Positions 25,169 through 36,039 are shown, counted from the stretch's first letter. The stretch is 64,000 bases of DNA from Mesorhizobium australicum WSM2073 (GCF_000230995.2 NC_019973.1:5656001-5720000), one strand, 5' to 3'. Program-made: numbers and translations. The notes: a model not told the origin generated them from the sequence alone.

Positions 25169-25804
25169 TTAAGCGTATGCCGGCAGGCCGAGAACCGGCT
25201 GCCATAATACAGGTCCGTTCAAACGTCCCCTCCAGCGGATGCGCATGAGGCTAGCGTGCGAAACCTCGAGAAAGCCGGCGACCGCCTCCGTGTTGCCCAC
25301 CGCCTTGGGATGCCCGATGCGCGCCAACGGCCAGGTTGCAAGACGCAGGATCCGTTCCATGCGCGTATCGGTCACTGTCACGATCCGAGTGAGTTCGTTC
25401 GACAAGCCGAATTCGATCATGCCCGCGAATAGCTCGTAGGTTGCTTGGGCCAGCCCTCCAGCCTTGGGCGTTGATGCAGGGAGATCGAGTGCGAAACGAC
25501 TGCTCTCCCAAATGCGGGCACTCGCTGGCGCCGCGGTCTCGCCAAGCAGCATCGGAAACGTGTCGCGCAACATTGTCGGTCCCGTCGTCGGCAACAAACG
25601 GACGCAACCGCGAATGCGCCAGTCGGATCCTTTGAGAAGGAGATAGACGGGCCTCAGCCCGTCATATGCGTCTGTTTCCAGTTCCTCTTCGGTCTGAACA
25701 TCCCAATCCAGCCTTTCCTTGAAAACGCGATGCCTCAGTCCGTACATTTCTTTGAGCTCGCTCGAAAACTCATCGTAGAGCTCAGGTGTGATTAGCTGCA
25801 TCAT
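25169..25804 (-). CDS. traI: acyl-homoserine lactone synthase (LuxI/TraI family)
   Basis: ATG 25804 is preceded by GGAGGCGACAA; the longer frame is rejected. The product has the LuxI core: LRHRVFKERLDWDVQ (conserved Arg, Phe, Trp), ETDAYDGL acidic pair, RGCVRLLPTTGP, FP and WESSRFAL. It makes an N-acyl-homoserine lactone from SAM and acyl-ACP. The adjacent luxR-type gene is upstream on the same strand, and a lux-box-like palindrome sits 60 bases before the start, predicting autoinduction. By position on a symbiosis island it resembles M. loti TraI1; that is inference. Confidence 0.88.
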   Translation of the reverse strand: MMQLITPELYDEFSSELKEMYGLRHRVFKERLDWDVQTEEELETDAYDGLRPVYLLLKGSDWRIRGCVRLLPTTGPTMLRDTFPMLLGETAAPASARIWESSRFALDLPASTPKAGGLAQATYELFAGMIEFGLSNELTRIVTVTDTRMERILRLATWPLARIGHPKAVGNTEAVAGFLEVSHASLMRIRWRGRLNGPVLWQPVLGLPAYA

Positions 25805-25863
25805 TTGTCGCCTCCGTGCAGGATGTGTTCCCGCCATCGAAGAGCAAAGCCGACAATCATGCA

Positions 25864-25883
25864 GCCTGTAGACCTTTACAGGT
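25864..25883 (-). promoter_or_regulatory. lux/tra box upstream of traI
   Basis: GCCTGTAGACCTTTACAGGT has perfect 6-bp arms CCTGTA / TACAGG around 6 bases and closely resembles the classical lux box (ACCTGTAGGATCGTACAGGT). Its position 60 bases before the traI start suits activation by the TraR-type protein. Confidence 0.75.
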
Positions 25884-25898
25884 ATCCGAAGAAAGGAA

Positions 25899-26624
25899 TC
25901 AGGATCTCGAATGTCGGGAAGAAGCCAGCCGTGCTACGGCTTGGTTGATGGTTCGCACGCCAAGTTTTGCCTTGGCGTTTTCCAGATGGAAGGTCACGGT
26001 GCGTTTCGACACGCTGAGAATCTGGCTGATATCCCAAGCCGACTTTCCATCCGCCGCCCATTTCAAGCATTCGAATTCTCGCGGGGTCAGGATTACGCCA
26101 TCGACCACGCAATCTTCGGCGAGCCTGCGCCGGGCAAATATATGAAAGCTGATCGCGACCAGCTGCAATGCTTGTTCGTACCGTGACAGTGACCGCAAGA
26201 GAGGCGGACGGGACTGGTCGGAAGCCAAGGTCAGCGCAGCAAAGCGGCCGCGATGGTCGTGCATCGACATGGTCAACCCGCAACGAATGCCAAATCGAGC
26301 TGCTTCTTCCAGAATTCGTTGCTGTGCAGCCGGGAGATGTTGCCGAGCTAAATCCACACCCCAATCAAAGGTGTCCCAGCCTTGAAGCCCGCGCAGGATC
26401 ACCGGATCATGCCTGTGGTAGCGCAATTGCATATAGCGCGATGTCCAGGATGGGGGATAATTCGAAATCAAGCGCGGCTTCCGGCCGGAAGCTGACGGGC
26501 AACTGAAATAGGCGAAGAGCGGAAAGTCTAACGCGGCTGCGGCAGACGCCATTGTCTCACACAGATCGACAGCATCGACGCTTTCGGAGAGTTGCTCGAG
26601 GAAATTTTCAAACACGCGATGCAT
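25899..26624 (-). CDS. traR: LuxR/TraR-family AHL-responsive regulator
   Basis: 241 residues. The N-terminal autoinducer-binding domain keeps the pocket residues (NYPPSWTSRYMQLRYHRHDP with W, Y and D, then WDTFDW). The C-terminal LuxR HTH is LTPREFECLKWAADGKSAWD, then SVSKRTVTFHLENAKAKLGV. It should bind the AHL made by the downstream synthase and then the palindrome at 25864-25883. On M. loti islands such a protein triggers excision and transfer genes. Confidence 0.88.
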   Translation of the reverse strand: MHRVFENFLEQLSESVDAVDLCETMASAAAALDFPLFAYFSCPSASGRKPRLISNYPPSWTSRYMQLRYHRHDPVILRGLQGWDTFDWGVDLARQHLPAAQQRILEEAARFGIRCGLTMSMHDHRGRFAALTLASDQSRPPLLRSLSRYEQALQLVAISFHIFARRRLAEDCVVDGVILTPREFECLKWAADGKSAWDISQILSVSKRTVTFHLENAKAKLGVRTINQAVARLASSRHSRS

Positions 26625-26783
26625 CTGCGCTTTGCATAAACCTCCGTGCCGTTGCTCGGCGCAGACCTTCGCCTAAATGATTGGCGATCCATTCGACGTT
26701 TGCGAGCTGGTCGGCTTAATCGCGGGCATTGCTCTGCTACTGGTCAATGAGCCTGTTGTGCGGCGATGCAGCGCCGCGAGCCT

Positions 26784-27647
26784 CTAATTTGTTGCACCAA
26801 TTGGTGACATTCCTATGTTGTCGATAAGCCGTATGTCGCCTAGCCATGCCGCGACAAGCAAGCGTGCCGGTTGGTCAAGGCTCGTCAGCGGTTGCAGATC
26901 TGCCTCGCGGCGAAGTTCCAGGTACTCGACTTCGCGATAGCCGGCAGCCAGGATTGCCGCGCGCGCTTCCGCAAGAGTGGGAAGGACAGGAGCGCCGCGC
27001 GCAAGCCGATCGGCCACCCCCAGCAAGAGCGCTGCCAATTTTGGGGCAATGGCCCGCTGTGCTGGCGAGAGCCGAAGATTGCGCGAGGACAGTGCAAGAC
27101 CGTCGGCTTCGCGGATTGTCGGACAGGCCAGGATGGTGATTGGAATGTCCAGGTCGCGGACCATGCGCCTGACCAGCTGAAGCTGCTGAAAGTCCTTTTC
27201 GCCAAAACAGGCCAAGTCAGCGCCGGTCTGCAGGAAGAGCTTGGCAACGACCGTCGCCACGCCGTCGAAATGGCCAGGCCGAAAGCTGCCGCACAGGCCC
27301 TCGCTGATGCCGGACACCGAAATGCTCGTGGCGAAACCTGGCGGATACACCTCTTCTGCATCCGGCAGATAGAGCAAATGCACGCCCAGCGGCGCCAGCT
27401 TTGCAGCATCTTGGTTTTCCGTGCGAGGATAGGCATCAAGGTCGGTGGCACTGTTGAATTGCTTGGGGTTGACGAATAGCGTCACGACTACCCGATCGGC
27501 CTTCTGAAGCGCGGCACGCACGAGACTGAGATGACCTTCATGCAAGGCCCCCATGGTCGGTACAAGGGCGACCTTGGCGCCTGAGCGACGCCATCGCGCG
27601 GTAACAGCGCGGAGCTCGGCAGTGCTTCGAACGATCGGCACGCTCAT
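26784..27647 (-). CDS. panC: pantothenate synthetase PanC
   Basis: Ligates beta-alanine to pantoate using ATP. The start at 27647 overlaps the panB stop (ATGA). Motifs in order: [20 protein letters not shown] (ATP-site HxGH), [37 protein letters not shown], and SSRNLRLSP near the C-terminal domain. 287 residues, normal. Second gene of a panBC pair; a second, chromosomal copy would normally exist in rhizobia, so this set is accessory. Confidence 0.93.
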   Translation of the reverse strand: MSVPIVRSTAELRAVTARWRRSGAKVALVPTMGALHEGHLSLVRAALQKADRVVVTLFVNPKQFNSATDLDAYPRTENQDAAKLAPLGVHLLYLPDAEEVYPPGFATSISVSGISEGLCGSFRPGHFDGVATVVAKLFLQTGADLACFGEKDFQQLQLVRRMVRDLDIPITILACPTIREADGLALSSRNLRLSPAQRAIAPKLAALLLGVADRLARGAPVLPTLAEARAAILAAGYREVEYLELRREADLQPLTSLDQPARLLVAAWLGDIRLIDNIGMSPIGATN

Positions 27648-28480
27648 GTGACGTCTCCGGCCCTCGCCTCGTGGGTGTAGAGATGTTCCGCCGCCGGAAA
27701 GCACCGTCTCCTGACGTCAGCGGCATAAGCCGCAATCGCTGCATCGGCCTGTTCGCCAAGTTCGGCGTAGCGCTTGACGAATTTCGGCCGGAAGGAGCTG
27801 AAAAGCCCGAGCATATCGTCGCTCACCAGAATCTGGCCGTCGCAGGCGAGTGAGGCGCCGATGCCGATGGTGGGGACGGCGATCTCCGCAGTGATGCGTT
27901 TTGCGAGGGGTTCGGGGACCTTCTCCAGCACCACGGAGAAGGCGCCGGCCTCGGTAACCGCATTGGCATCGCGCCTGATGCGCTCGGCATCTTCTCCCCG
28001 CCCCTGGACGCGGTAGCCACCGAACGTATTGACCGCCTGAGGCGTTAAACCGACATGCGCCATGACAGGGATGCCGCGGGCGCAGAGGAAGCGGATGGTC
28101 TCGGCCATTTTCTCACCGCCTTCGAGCTTGACAGCCGCACAACCGGTCTGCGCCATCAGGCGCGCAGCGTTGCCGAAGGCCTGCACGGGGCTCTCTTCAT
28201 AGGAGCCGAATGGCAGGTCAACGACCATCAATGATCGCACCAGACCGCGGCGCACCGCCTGGCCGTGCATGATCATCATGTCGAGAGTGACGCCCAGCGT
28301 CGATGAGAGGCCGTGCAATACCATGCCAACGCTGTCGCCAACGAGAACGACGTCGCAGTGTGGATCAACCAATCTGGCTATCGGCGTGGTGTATGCCGTC
28401 AGGCAGACGAGTGGAGCCCGGCCCTTCCGCGCTCGGATATCCGGCGGTGTGATCGCCTTTGTCTCACCCGTTGCGCTCAA
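27644..28480 (-). CDS. panB: 3-methyl-2-oxobutanoate hydroxymethyltransferase PanB
   Basis: Transfers a hydroxymethyl group to alpha-ketoisovalerate to form ketopantoate. The TIM-barrel signatures are present: [33 protein letters not shown] (metal and substrate Asp), [28 protein letters not shown] and the late [15 protein letters not shown]. 278 residues. First gene of panBC; its promoter should lie in the 174-base gap shared with the divergent nrtR gene. Confidence 0.93.
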   Translation of the reverse strand: MSATGETKAITPPDIRARKGRAPLVCLTAYTTPIARLVDPHCDVVLVGDSVGMVLHGLSSTLGVTLDMMIMHGQAVRRGLVRSLMVVDLPFGSYEESPVQAFGNAARLMAQTGCAAVKLEGGEKMAETIRFLCARGIPVMAHVGLTPQAVNTFGGYRVQGRGEDAERIRRDANAVTEAGAFSVVLEKVPEPLAKRITAEIAVPTIGIGASLACDGQILVSDDMLGLFSSFRPKFVKRYAELGEQADAAIAAYAADVRRRCFPAAEHLYTHEARAGDVT

Positions 28481-28654
28481 CCGATACGTCCTTCCCTGGC
28501 GTTACCCGCCGCGGGTGTCGCGTTTGGCATATTTTTATGCGAGTGCGAAGTGCAAAAAAGAGCGTCCAACTGTCCGGTGTTGACCTTCGTGCAGCAACGC
28601 TTAAATTCAATCGATTGATAACCCCGAATTCGGGAACAACTCACCTTCGCAAAC

Positions 28655-29617
28655 ATGAACCATCAGGCAAAAGGAACCAGAAAACGCAGAGCCGCGGTCA
28701 AGGCCGACGAAGCAAAAGTGGACCTGATCGCCGTTGTCGTCGCCGTAACCGACAGTGATCCCTGTCTTCTCACCATCGGGAACGCGGATACCCTTCCGTC
28801 CGGCCCATATGCGCTGGAGCATCGATCGCTGCAATCCGGTCTGAGGGGTTGGGTCGAGCAACAGACCGGCCACCCGCTCGGCTACATCGAGCAGCTCTAC
28901 ACCTTCGCCGATCGGGACCGCATAGGTGCCGAGCGCCAGGAACGCGCCATCTCAATCAGTTATCTCGCACTCACTCGCAAGGAACAGGCAGCGGGCTCCG
29001 GTAATTGTGGGTGGCGCAGTTGGTACGAGTATTTGCCTTGGGAGGACCATCGCTCCGGCACGCCGGTCGTGCTCGATATCTTACGACCACGCCTGAGTGA
29101 GTGGGCTGAGGGCGCCAGCGACCCCACCACGCGACGCGAACGCCTGCAGCGCGCCGCGATTGCCTTCGGTTTCGACCACCGCAACTGGAATGAGGAACTC
29201 ACGCTACAACGTTACGAGTTGCTCTACGAATCTGCCCTGATCGAAGAGGCTGGCCGCGGGCGGGACGTCGCGCCCGCGGTGACATCTGGCAAGGCGATGA
29301 TCGCTGACCATCGACGAATCCTGGCGACGGGCATTGCGCGGCTGCGTTCCAAGATCAAGTACCGGCCGGTAGTGTTCGAGCTCATGAGGCCGTCCTTCAC
29401 GCTGCTTCAGCTGCAGCGGACCGTGGAGGCCCTCGCCGGGAGGCTTATCAACAAGCCGAATTTCCGCAGGCTTGTTGAGCAGCAAGAGTTGGTCGAGGAA
29501 ACTGGCGAGACCTCTCTCGAGACGGGCGGGCGACCGGCAAAGCTCTATCGGTTCCGGCATGCCGTCCTCGACGACAGGGCTGTGGCTGGGACAAAATTGC
29601 CGCTCGCGCGGGCTTGA
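28655..29617 (+). CDS. nrtR: NrtR-type Nudix regulator of NAD biosynthesis
   Basis: The N-terminal half is a Nudix-like fold (KVDLIAVVVAVTDSDPCLLT, then SLQSGLRGWVEQQTGHPLGY) with a degenerate Nudix box, typical of NrtR proteins that bind ADP-ribose rather than hydrolyse it. The C-terminal part (YRPVVFELMRPSFTLLQLQR, then GRPAKLYRFRHAVLDDR) is the winged-helix DNA-binding region. 320 residues, normal for the family. It sits immediately upstream of nadABC, and a palindrome overlapping its stop codon is a likely operator. Confidence 0.85.
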   Translation: MNHQAKGTRKRRAAVKADEAKVDLIAVVVAVTDSDPCLLTIGNADTLPSGPYALEHRSLQSGLRGWVEQQTGHPLGYIEQLYTFADRDRIGAERQERAISISYLALTRKEQAAGSGNCGWRSWYEYLPWEDHRSGTPVVLDILRPRLSEWAEGASDPTTRRERLQRAAIAFGFDHRNWNEELTLQRYELLYESALIEEAGRGRDVAPAVTSGKAMIADHRRILATGIARLRSKIKYRPVVFELMRPSFTLLQLQRTVEALAGRLINKPNFRRLVEQQELVEETGETSLETGGRPAKLYRFRHAVLDDRAVAGTKLPLARA

Positions 29618-29632
29618 CATACTTATAGTCAA
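29614..29632 (+). promoter_or_regulatory. nadABC promoter with candidate NrtR operator
   Basis: TTGACATACTTATAGTCAA has arms TTGAC/GTCAA separated by 9 bases. Its TTGACA can serve as -35 element, with ACATAT 18 bases on as -10, so a repressor bound here would block the promoter. It overlaps the nrtR stop codon and lies about 50 bases before nadA. Confidence 0.5.
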
Positions 29633-29681
29633 GGTAGACATATTCCCCTTATTGTCAGATCGAATATAAGCGGAGGCGCTG

Positions 29682-30656
29682 ATGACTGGGGCGTTACCTA
29701 CGGCTGCGTCCCTGTACGAGCGCGTCCGGCGGGTGATTCCGCCAGTCGAATGGCCGGCGTTTACCAACGACATTGAAGCCATCCTAGCGCTGAAGCGCGA
29801 TCGAAACGCGGTGATCCTTGCGCACAACTACCAAACGCCGGAGATCTTCCATTGCGTGGCCGACATCGTCGGCGACAGCCTCGCACTGGCCCGCAAGGCG
29901 GCCACGGTCGAGGCGCAGGTCATCGTGGTTGCCGGCGTGCATTTCATGGCTGAGACGGCCAAGCTGCTCAATCCGAACAAGATGGTCCTCATTCCGGACC
30001 TCGGCGCCGGTTGCTCGCTCGCTGATTCGATCACGGCAGAGGACGTGCGGCTGCTACGGCAGCGCTATCCGGGGGTTCCGGTTGTCACCTACGTCAACAC
30101 TTCCGCGGCCGTAAAAGCGGAGTCGGACATCTGCTGCACGTCGGGCAACGCCCGGGCGGTGGTGGAATCGCTCGGCGTGCCGCGTGTGATCATGGTGCCC
30201 GATGAATATCTGGCGATAAACGTTGCGGCGGACACGGATGTCGAGATCATCGCCTGGAGGGGCCACTGCGAAGTGCATGAGCGCTTCACGTCGGCCGACA
30301 TCCGGGAATTGCGCGATGCACATCCTGGGGTCATCATTCTCGCCCATCCCGAATGCCCGCCCGAGATTGTCGCACAGGCGGAATTCTCCGGCTCGACTGC
30401 GGCCATGTTGGATTATGTCGAGCGGGAGAAACCGGTGCGCGTCGTCCTGCTAACCGAATGTTCGATGAGCGACAATGTCGCGGTCGCGCATCCCGAAATC
30501 GAGTTCATTCGGCCTTGCAATCTTTGCCCGCACATGAAGCGCATCACCTTGGCCAACATCCGCGCCGCGCTCGAGGAGAACCGGCATGAGGTTCGGATCG
30601 CTGCCGGGATTGCAGGGCGCGCGCGCCGCTCAGTCGAGCGAATGCTTTCCCTATGA
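29682..30656 (+). CDS. nadA: quinolinate synthase NadA
   Basis: Condenses iminoaspartate with dihydroxyacetone phosphate to quinolinate using a [4Fe-4S] cluster. ATG 29682 follows AGCGGAGGCGCTG. Family segments: [74 protein letters not shown] and the final cysteine motif [13 protein letters not shown]. 324 residues. First gene of nadABC. Confidence 0.95.
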   Translation: MTGALPTAASLYERVRRVIPPVEWPAFTNDIEAILALKRDRNAVILAHNYQTPEIFHCVADIVGDSLALARKAATVEAQVIVVAGVHFMAETAKLLNPNKMVLIPDLGAGCSLADSITAEDVRLLRQRYPGVPVVTYVNTSAAVKAESDICCTSGNARAVVESLGVPRVIMVPDEYLAINVAADTDVEIIAWRGHCEVHERFTSADIRELRDAHPGVIILAHPECPPEIVAQAEFSGSTAAMLDYVEREKPVRVVLLTECSMSDNVAVAHPEIEFIRPCNLCPHMKRITLANIRAALEENRHEVRIAAGIAGRARRSVERMLSL

Positions 30657-32194
30657 GCCTCGACGTTCGTGACATTGGCGGGGCACCGGTGATCATCGGC
30701 TCTGGTTTGGCAGGTCTGATGACAGCGCTCCATCTGGCGCCGGAACCGGTTGTGCTTCTATCCAATGCGGAGCTGGGAACCGGAGCCTGCAGCGAGCTCG
30801 CCCAAGGCGGTCTTGCGGCAAGTGTCGGCGGCGAGGACAGTCCCGAACTTCATCTTTGTGACACCCTGGCGGCCGGTGACGGCCTCTGCGACGAGGCGAC
30901 GGTGCGGCGGGTGGTCCGAGCTGCACCTGAAGCGATCAGGACTCTAGAGCGGTTTGGAGTCGCATTCGACCGACGCGCTGACGGTGCGTTGCGGCTCGGG
31001 CTTGAGGCGGCGCACTCGCAGCGGCGGATCGTGCATGCGGCGGGCGATGCCACCGGTCGCGAACTGGTGCGCGCGCTGGTCGCGGCAGCACGGCGCACAG
31101 CCTCCATCACTGTCCTGGAGAACGTCGAGGCCCGCCGGCTTGTCGTTGAAGACGGGGCGATCATCGCCGTGGTGGCGGCCGGGTGCACGGGCGCAATCGC
31201 CTTGCCAACGCGCCGCGCGGTGCTGGCGACCGGCGGCATCGGCGCCTTGTTCAGCGATACGACAAACCCGCCCGGCTCATGCGGACAGGGGCTCGCGCTC
31301 GCCGCTTGTGCCGGGGCGGAGTTCGCCGACCTGGAATTCGTGCAGTTCCACCCGACCGCTCTTGAGGGCCCGCGGCGGCCGATGCCGCTGGTGAGCGAAG
31401 CGGTGCGTGGCGAGGGTGCTGTGCTCGTCGACGAGCGGGGAGAGCGTTTCCTGGCTGATACCCCAGGGGGCGAGCTTGCGCCTCGCGACGTGGTTGCCCG
31501 CGCGGTTTGGCGCCAGCTCGCTCTCGGACGCCGTGTGTTCCTTGACGCCAGGCAATGTCTTGGCCTCAGATTTGACAAGCGCTTTCCGGCGATCGCCGAT
31601 TTGTGCCGCGAGGCCGGCATCGATCCCGCGACCGAACCGATCCCGGTGCGCCCGGCCGCACATTACCACATGGGCGGTGTTGCAGTAGACGCTGCGGGCC
31701 GGAGCTCCATCGACGGACTGTGGGCATGCGGCGAGGTCGCTTGCACGGGTCTGCACGGCGCGAACCGGCTCGCCAGCAACTCGCTTATCGAAGCGATGGT
31801 GACGGCGAGCTGGGTTGCTGAAAGCGTCGCCGACGTGTCACACACCCGCCGACCGCGCGTGTGTTCGGCATTCGTGCCTCAACGGCCGGACGCCTCCGGC
31901 ATCCGTCCAATCGTCTCCGCCGCGCTCGGCATCGTCCGCGATGGCGAGACGCTACGCGACGGGGTGGCGACCCTGTTGCCGATTGCAGCTCACGACAGCG
32001 CCGCCTCCGACCCCGCCATGGTCGCGCTGATGATCGCCCTTGCGGCTCTGCGGCGCGAAGAGAGCCGCGGCTCGCACTATCGTTCCGATTTCGCCGGACG
32101 CGATGCGGACGTGCGCCTGTCGCGGCTGACACTGCGCAGCGCAATACAGACCGCCGTCGCACTCAGCTGGCGAGCACCGATGCGGAGCACCTGA
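30653..32194 (+). CDS. nadB: L-aspartate oxidase NadB
   Basis: FAD enzyme oxidising aspartate to iminoaspartate for NadA. The dinucleotide fold is [33 protein letters not shown] and [20 protein letters not shown] line the active site; later [27 protein letters not shown] and the flavin-contacting [20 protein letters not shown] are all present. 513 residues. Its ATG overlaps the nadA stop (ATGA). Confidence 0.95.
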   Translation: MSLDVRDIGGAPVIIGSGLAGLMTALHLAPEPVVLLSNAELGTGACSELAQGGLAASVGGEDSPELHLCDTLAAGDGLCDEATVRRVVRAAPEAIRTLERFGVAFDRRADGALRLGLEAAHSQRRIVHAAGDATGRELVRALVAAARRTASITVLENVEARRLVVEDGAIIAVVAAGCTGAIALPTRRAVLATGGIGALFSDTTNPPGSCGQGLALAACAGAEFADLEFVQFHPTALEGPRRPMPLVSEAVRGEGAVLVDERGERFLADTPGGELAPRDVVARAVWRQLALGRRVFLDARQCLGLRFDKRFPAIADLCREAGIDPATEPIPVRPAAHYHMGGVAVDAAGRSSIDGLWACGEVACTGLHGANRLASNSLIEAMVTASWVAESVADVSHTRRPRVCSAFVPQRPDASGIRPIVSAALGIVRDGETLRDGVATLLPIAAHDSAASDPAMVALMIALAALRREESRGSHYRSDFAGRDADVRLSRLTLRSAIQTAVALSWRAPMRST

Positions 32195-32195
32195 C

Positions 32196-33074
32196 ATGAA
32201 GTTCTCACCGCTTCCCTCAACCCTGATCGAACCGATCGTGCGCGGCGCTCTTCTCGAAGACCTGGGCAGATGCGGCGATCTGACCAGCGACGCCGTGATC
32301 CCGCGCGATCGCACCGCCACATTAGTGCTGAAGTCGCGACAAACGGGGATCGTTGCCGGCCTCGATCTGGCCGCCTTCGCCTTCATGCTCGTCGAACCTG
32401 CGATCGACATGCAAATCTGGCGAGTTGACGGCAGCGATGTCGCGGGGGGCGAAATCATCGCCATGCTGTGCGGACCGGCGCGGGGCCTGCTCACCGCCGA
32501 GCGTACGGCGCTCAATTTTCTGTGTCATCTGAGCGGCATTGCCACTGCCACGGCAGCGATGGTCGAAGCCGTGCGCGGCCACAAGGCGAGGATCGTGTGC
32601 ACGCGAAAGACGACGCCCGGCCTGCGCGCGCTGGAGAAATATGCGGTACGCGTCGGCGGCGGCGCCAATCACCGCTTCGGGCTCGACGACGCCTTCCTGA
32701 TCAAGGACAACCACATCGCGATCGCCGGCGACATTCGCACGACAATAGAGCGGGCGCGCGCCGCCGCGGGGCACATGGTGAAGATCGAGGTCGAGGTCGA
32801 GACCCTTGAGCAGCTCGATACAGCGCTCACGCTGGGAGTCGACGCGGTGCTGCTCGACAATATGTCGGTTGAGGACCTTGCCCGCGCCGTGGCAATGGTC
32901 GGCGGCCGCGCCATCACCGAGGCTTCCGGTCGGGTGACACCGAAAATGGCTCCGGCGATTGCTGCCACGGGTGTTGACCTCATCTCGGTCGGTTGGCTGA
33001 CACACAGCGCGCCCATTCTCGACATCGGCCTGGATATGCCGGCTCGCGGTAATATCAGCACCCATTTGAACTAA
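32196..33074 (+). CDS. nadC: nicotinate-nucleotide pyrophosphorylase (carboxylating) NadC
   Basis: Converts quinolinate and PRPP to nicotinate mononucleotide. Motifs: LLEDLGRCGDLTSDAVIP, ERTALNFLCHLSGIATATAA, CTRKTTPGLRALEKYAVRVG, GGGANHRFGLDDAFLIKDNH and the EVEVETLEQLDTAL plus DAVLLDNMS barrel strands. 292 residues; ATG lies one base after the nadB stop. It completes the de novo NAD pathway encoded here. Confidence 0.95.
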   Translation: MKFSPLPSTLIEPIVRGALLEDLGRCGDLTSDAVIPRDRTATLVLKSRQTGIVAGLDLAAFAFMLVEPAIDMQIWRVDGSDVAGGEIIAMLCGPARGLLTAERTALNFLCHLSGIATATAAMVEAVRGHKARIVCTRKTTPGLRALEKYAVRVGGGANHRFGLDDAFLIKDNHIAIAGDIRTTIERARAAAGHMVKIEVEVETLEQLDTALTLGVDAVLLDNMSVEDLARAVAMVGGRAITEASGRVTPKMAPAIAATGVDLISVGWLTHSAPILDIGLDMPARGNISTHLN

Positions 33075-33084
33075 CGGAGACACA

Positions 33085-33249
33085 ATGAGGAGCAACGCGC
33101 TCGGGCTACACGCGTATCAAAGAGGCGCGAAAGAGCACGCTACATGGGTCACCCTTCAATATTTCCGGTGTCCGAATGTTGCGCCGACAGCCTTTCGGAA
33201 GGGGCTCGCCACTGGCGGACTGGTGAGTGCGATCGCTGATCAGCAATAG
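33085..33249 (+). CDS. possible 54-aa protein between nadC and bioB
   Basis: ATG 33085 follows TAACGGAGACACA, a good ribosome site, 10 bases after nadC. The product ([20 protein letters not shown], then [14 protein letters not shown]) resembles no family I know and has no obvious fold. It ends 11 bases before the bioB start, so its role, if any, could be translational linking of the nad and bio genes. Confidence 0.35.
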   Translation: MRSNALGLHAYQRGAKEHATWVTLQYFRCPNVAPTAFRKGLATGGLVSAIADQQ

Positions 33250-33260
33250 AGGCTTTGACG

Positions 33261-34271
33261 ATGATGACGGGAATGAACGAGGAATGCGACTCGGACTATG
33301 CCACGCAGTCGATGCAGGAAGCACTAGCCCGATGGAGCCGCAAAGAGGCCGAGGCTATATACGGCATGCCGTTCAACGATCTGCTCTTCCTGGCCCAGAC
33401 CATCCATCGCCAGAACTTCGATCGCAACCGGGTGCAGCTGTCGCGGCTGCTCAGCATCAAGACCGGCGGATGCCCGGAGGATTGCGGCTATTGCAGCCAG
33501 TCTGCGCATCACCAAACCGGCCTGAAGGCATCGAAGCTGATGGAGGTCAATCATGTGATCGAGGAGGCGACCAAGGCACGAGATGCTGGAGCAACCCGCT
33601 ATTGCATGGGCGCTGCCTGGCGCAGTCCTAAAGACCGCGACATGGACGCCGTGCTCGCCATGATCGAAGGCGTGAAGGCGCTCGGCATGGAGACCTGCAT
33701 GACGCTCGGCATGCTCGACTTCAGCCAGGCGCAGCGCCTGAAAGCGGCCGGTCTCGACTACTACAACCACAACATCGACACGTCCGCGCGCTATTACGGC
33801 AAGGTCGTTTCGACCAGGACCTTTGCCGACCGTCTGGAAACGCTTGGGCGCGTGCGCGAGGCTGGGATCAAGGTCTGCTGCGGCGGCATTGTCGGGATGG
33901 GAGAGGAAAGGGCCGATCGCATCGACATGCTGGTAACGCTGGCGAACCTACCCGAGCCGCCGGAAAGCGTACCAATCAACATGCTGATCCCCATCAGGGG
34001 GACACCGCTTGCCGATGCCGACCCCATCGATCCGATCGATTTCATCCGCACGATTGCGCTCGCCCGCGTCATGATGCCGAAGTCCTATGTAAGGCTCTCC
34101 GCCGGCAGGACAAGTATGAGCGACGAGACCCAGGCGCTGTGTTTCTTTGCCGGCGCCAATTCCATTTTTGTCGGTGACACGCTGCTGACTGCAGACAATC
34201 CCGGAGAGGACAAGGATACGCGTCTATTTAAGCGTCTGGGCATCGAACCGATGCAATGCGAGGCGAAATGA
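33261..34271 (+). CDS. bioB: biotin synthase BioB
   Basis: Radical-SAM enzyme inserting sulfur into dethiobiotin. The cluster motif is [13 protein letters not shown] (CxxxCxxC); [27 protein letters not shown] and the arginine segment [10 protein letters not shown] complete the barrel. ATG 33261 is preferred; a TTG at 33255 and an ATG at 33273 are alternatives. 336 residues. First gene of the bioBFDAZ operon; its stop overlaps the bioF ATG. Confidence 0.95.
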   Translation: MMTGMNEECDSDYATQSMQEALARWSRKEAEAIYGMPFNDLLFLAQTIHRQNFDRNRVQLSRLLSIKTGGCPEDCGYCSQSAHHQTGLKASKLMEVNHVIEEATKARDAGATRYCMGAAWRSPKDRDMDAVLAMIEGVKALGMETCMTLGMLDFSQAQRLKAAGLDYYNHNIDTSARYYGKVVSTRTFADRLETLGRVREAGIKVCCGGIVGMGEERADRIDMLVTLANLPEPPESVPINMLIPIRGTPLADADPIDPIDFIRTIALARVMMPKSYVRLSAGRTSMSDETQALCFFAGANSIFVGDTLLTADNPGEDKDTRLFKRLGIEPMQCEAK

Positions 34272-35407
34272 ACGAGCCACCGCTCGCCCGCTATGAAGCC
34301 ACCTTGCAGAGGCTGGCACGCAAGGACCGGCTGCGCGCAATGGCGCCGCGGGTCGGGTTCGACTTCTCGTCCAACGATTATCTCGGGCTTGCCGCCTCAA
34401 AGAGGCTTGGCGATGCAGTCGCGGCGGCAATCCAGCGGGGCACCCCGGTCGGCGCTACCGGATCGCGGCTTCTACGCGGCAACGCGCCGGAGCATGAGGC
34501 GTTGGAGTCAGACGCTGCCGCCTTCTTCGGTGCCGAGCGGGCGCTGTTCTTCGGCAGCGGCTACATCGCCAACTTCGCCCTGCTAAGCACCCTGGTGAAA
34601 AAGGGCGACCTCTTGATCCTCGATGAACTCGCGCACGCCAGCATGCATGAAGGGGCGCGGGCCGGACGCGCCGAGTTCAGGCTGGTGGCGCACAATGACA
34701 TTGATGCTTTTGAGGATGCGATCCGGCGCTGGCGCGCCGAGGGCGGCATTGGCCGTATCTGGATCGCGGTCGAAAGCCTCTACAGCATGGACGGCGACTG
34801 TGCGCCGATGGAGAGCCTGATTGAGCTTGCCGATCGGCACGAGGCCTTCATACTGGTCGACGAGGCACATGCCACCGGGGTCTGGGGACCGGGGGGCCGC
34901 GGGCTGGCCGCGTCGTTCGAGGGCCGCGACAACATCATGGCTCTCCATACATGCGGCAAGGCACTCGGTGCATCGGGCGCGCTCGTCACCGGGCCGCGAG
35001 TGCTGTGTGAGTATATTGTCAATCGCTGCCGGCCGTTCATCTATGCCACCGCACCATCGCCGCTGATGGCAGTGGCTGCGCGCGAAGCGCTCGCAATGCT
35101 GGTCGACGAGCCGATGCGCCGCGTTGAGTTGCACGAGCACGTTGCTTTTGCAAGCCGGCAACTGGCCGAGCATTGCGGAGCCAAGCCCAGCGGTTCGCAG
35201 ATACAGCCATTTGTCATTGGAGACGTGGCGCGCACCATGGCGATCGCGGCGGCTCTGCAGGCTCGCGGCTTCGACTTACGCGGCATTCGTCCGCCGACGG
35301 TGCCGGAGGGTACCTCGCGGCTGCGCATTTCGCTGACGCTCAATGTCGGCGAGGCTGACATTGCGGCGATGGTCGAGACGCTTGCCGAAGTGTTGGCCAC
35401 GGCATGA
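34268..35407 (+). CDS. bioF: 8-amino-7-oxononanoate synthase BioF
   Basis: PLP enzyme joining pimeloyl thioester to alanine. [20 protein letters not shown] at the N terminus, [16 protein letters not shown], the cofactor Asp in [17 protein letters not shown] and the Schiff-base lysine in [17 protein letters not shown] are all present. 379 residues. Coupled by ATGA to both bioB and bioD. Confidence 0.95.
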   Translation: MNEPPLARYEATLQRLARKDRLRAMAPRVGFDFSSNDYLGLAASKRLGDAVAAAIQRGTPVGATGSRLLRGNAPEHEALESDAAAFFGAERALFFGSGYIANFALLSTLVKKGDLLILDELAHASMHEGARAGRAEFRLVAHNDIDAFEDAIRRWRAEGGIGRIWIAVESLYSMDGDCAPMESLIELADRHEAFILVDEAHATGVWGPGGRGLAASFEGRDNIMALHTCGKALGASGALVTGPRVLCEYIVNRCRPFIYATAPSPLMAVAAREALAMLVDEPMRRVELHEHVAFASRQLAEHCGAKPSGSQIQPFVIGDVARTMAIAAALQARGFDLRGIRPPTVPEGTSRLRISLTLNVGEADIAAMVETLAEVLATA

Positions 35408-36039
35408 GCAAACGCATCGTCGTCACCGGAACCGATACCGGAATTGGCAAAACGGTTTTCGCCGCGGGGCTCGCAGGTCTGCTCGACGGCTTCTACTGGA
35501 AGCCGGTGCAATCGGGTCTCGATGAGGAGACCGACAGTGAGGTGGTCGAACGGCTCGCGGGCCTGCCATCTGGGCGCGTGCTGCCGGAAGCCCACCGCTT
35601 GAAGAGCCCGCTGTCGCCGCACCGTTCAGCCGAGATCGACGGTGTCTCGATCGAGGCTGCCGATCTTGCATTTCCGGTCCTGCCCACACCGCTGGTGATC
35701 GAAGGCGCCGGCGGACTGATGGTGCCGATCAACCGACAGACAAGATTCATTGACATCTTCGCTGAATGGCGGCTGCCGGTGATCCTGTGCGCCCGCACCG
35801 AGCTCGGCACCATCAACCACACTCTGCTGTCCATCGAAGCCCTGCGGGCTCGCTCCATCCCGCTGATCGGCGTTGTCTTCATCGGTGAAGAGGCGGCCGA
35901 TACGCAAAGGACAATCACCGAGTTCGGCGCGGTGCGTCGGCTCGGCAGACTGCCGCACCTGGCTCCACTCACGCGCGAAACTCTGCGAGAGGCGATGGTT
36001 GCCGGCTTCGACCTCGCCCAGATTGCCGGAGGCGAATGA
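35404..36039 (+). CDS. bioD: dethiobiotin synthetase BioD
   Basis: ATP-dependent ring closure of 7,8-diaminopelargonate with CO2. P-loop [17 protein letters not shown] at the start; [19 protein letters not shown] and [18 protein letters not shown] follow, the last carrying the magnesium-site Glu. 211 residues. ATGA overlaps on both sides. Confidence 0.95.
   Translation: MSKRIVVTGTDTGIGKTVFAAGLAGLLDGFYWKPVQSGLDEETDSEVVERLAGLPSGRVLPEAHRLKSPLSPHRSAEIDGVSIEAADLAFPVLPTPLVIEGAGGLMVPINRQTRFIDIFAEWRLPVILCARTELGTINHTLLSIEALRARSIPLIGVVFIGEEAADTQRTITEFGAVRRLGRLPHLAPLTRETLREAMVAGFDLAQIAGGE

Noticed and set aside
26677..26787. 36-codon plus-strand frame with a hydrophobic stretch, between traR and panC
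   Set aside because: No ribosome site and it overlaps the panC stop; too little support.
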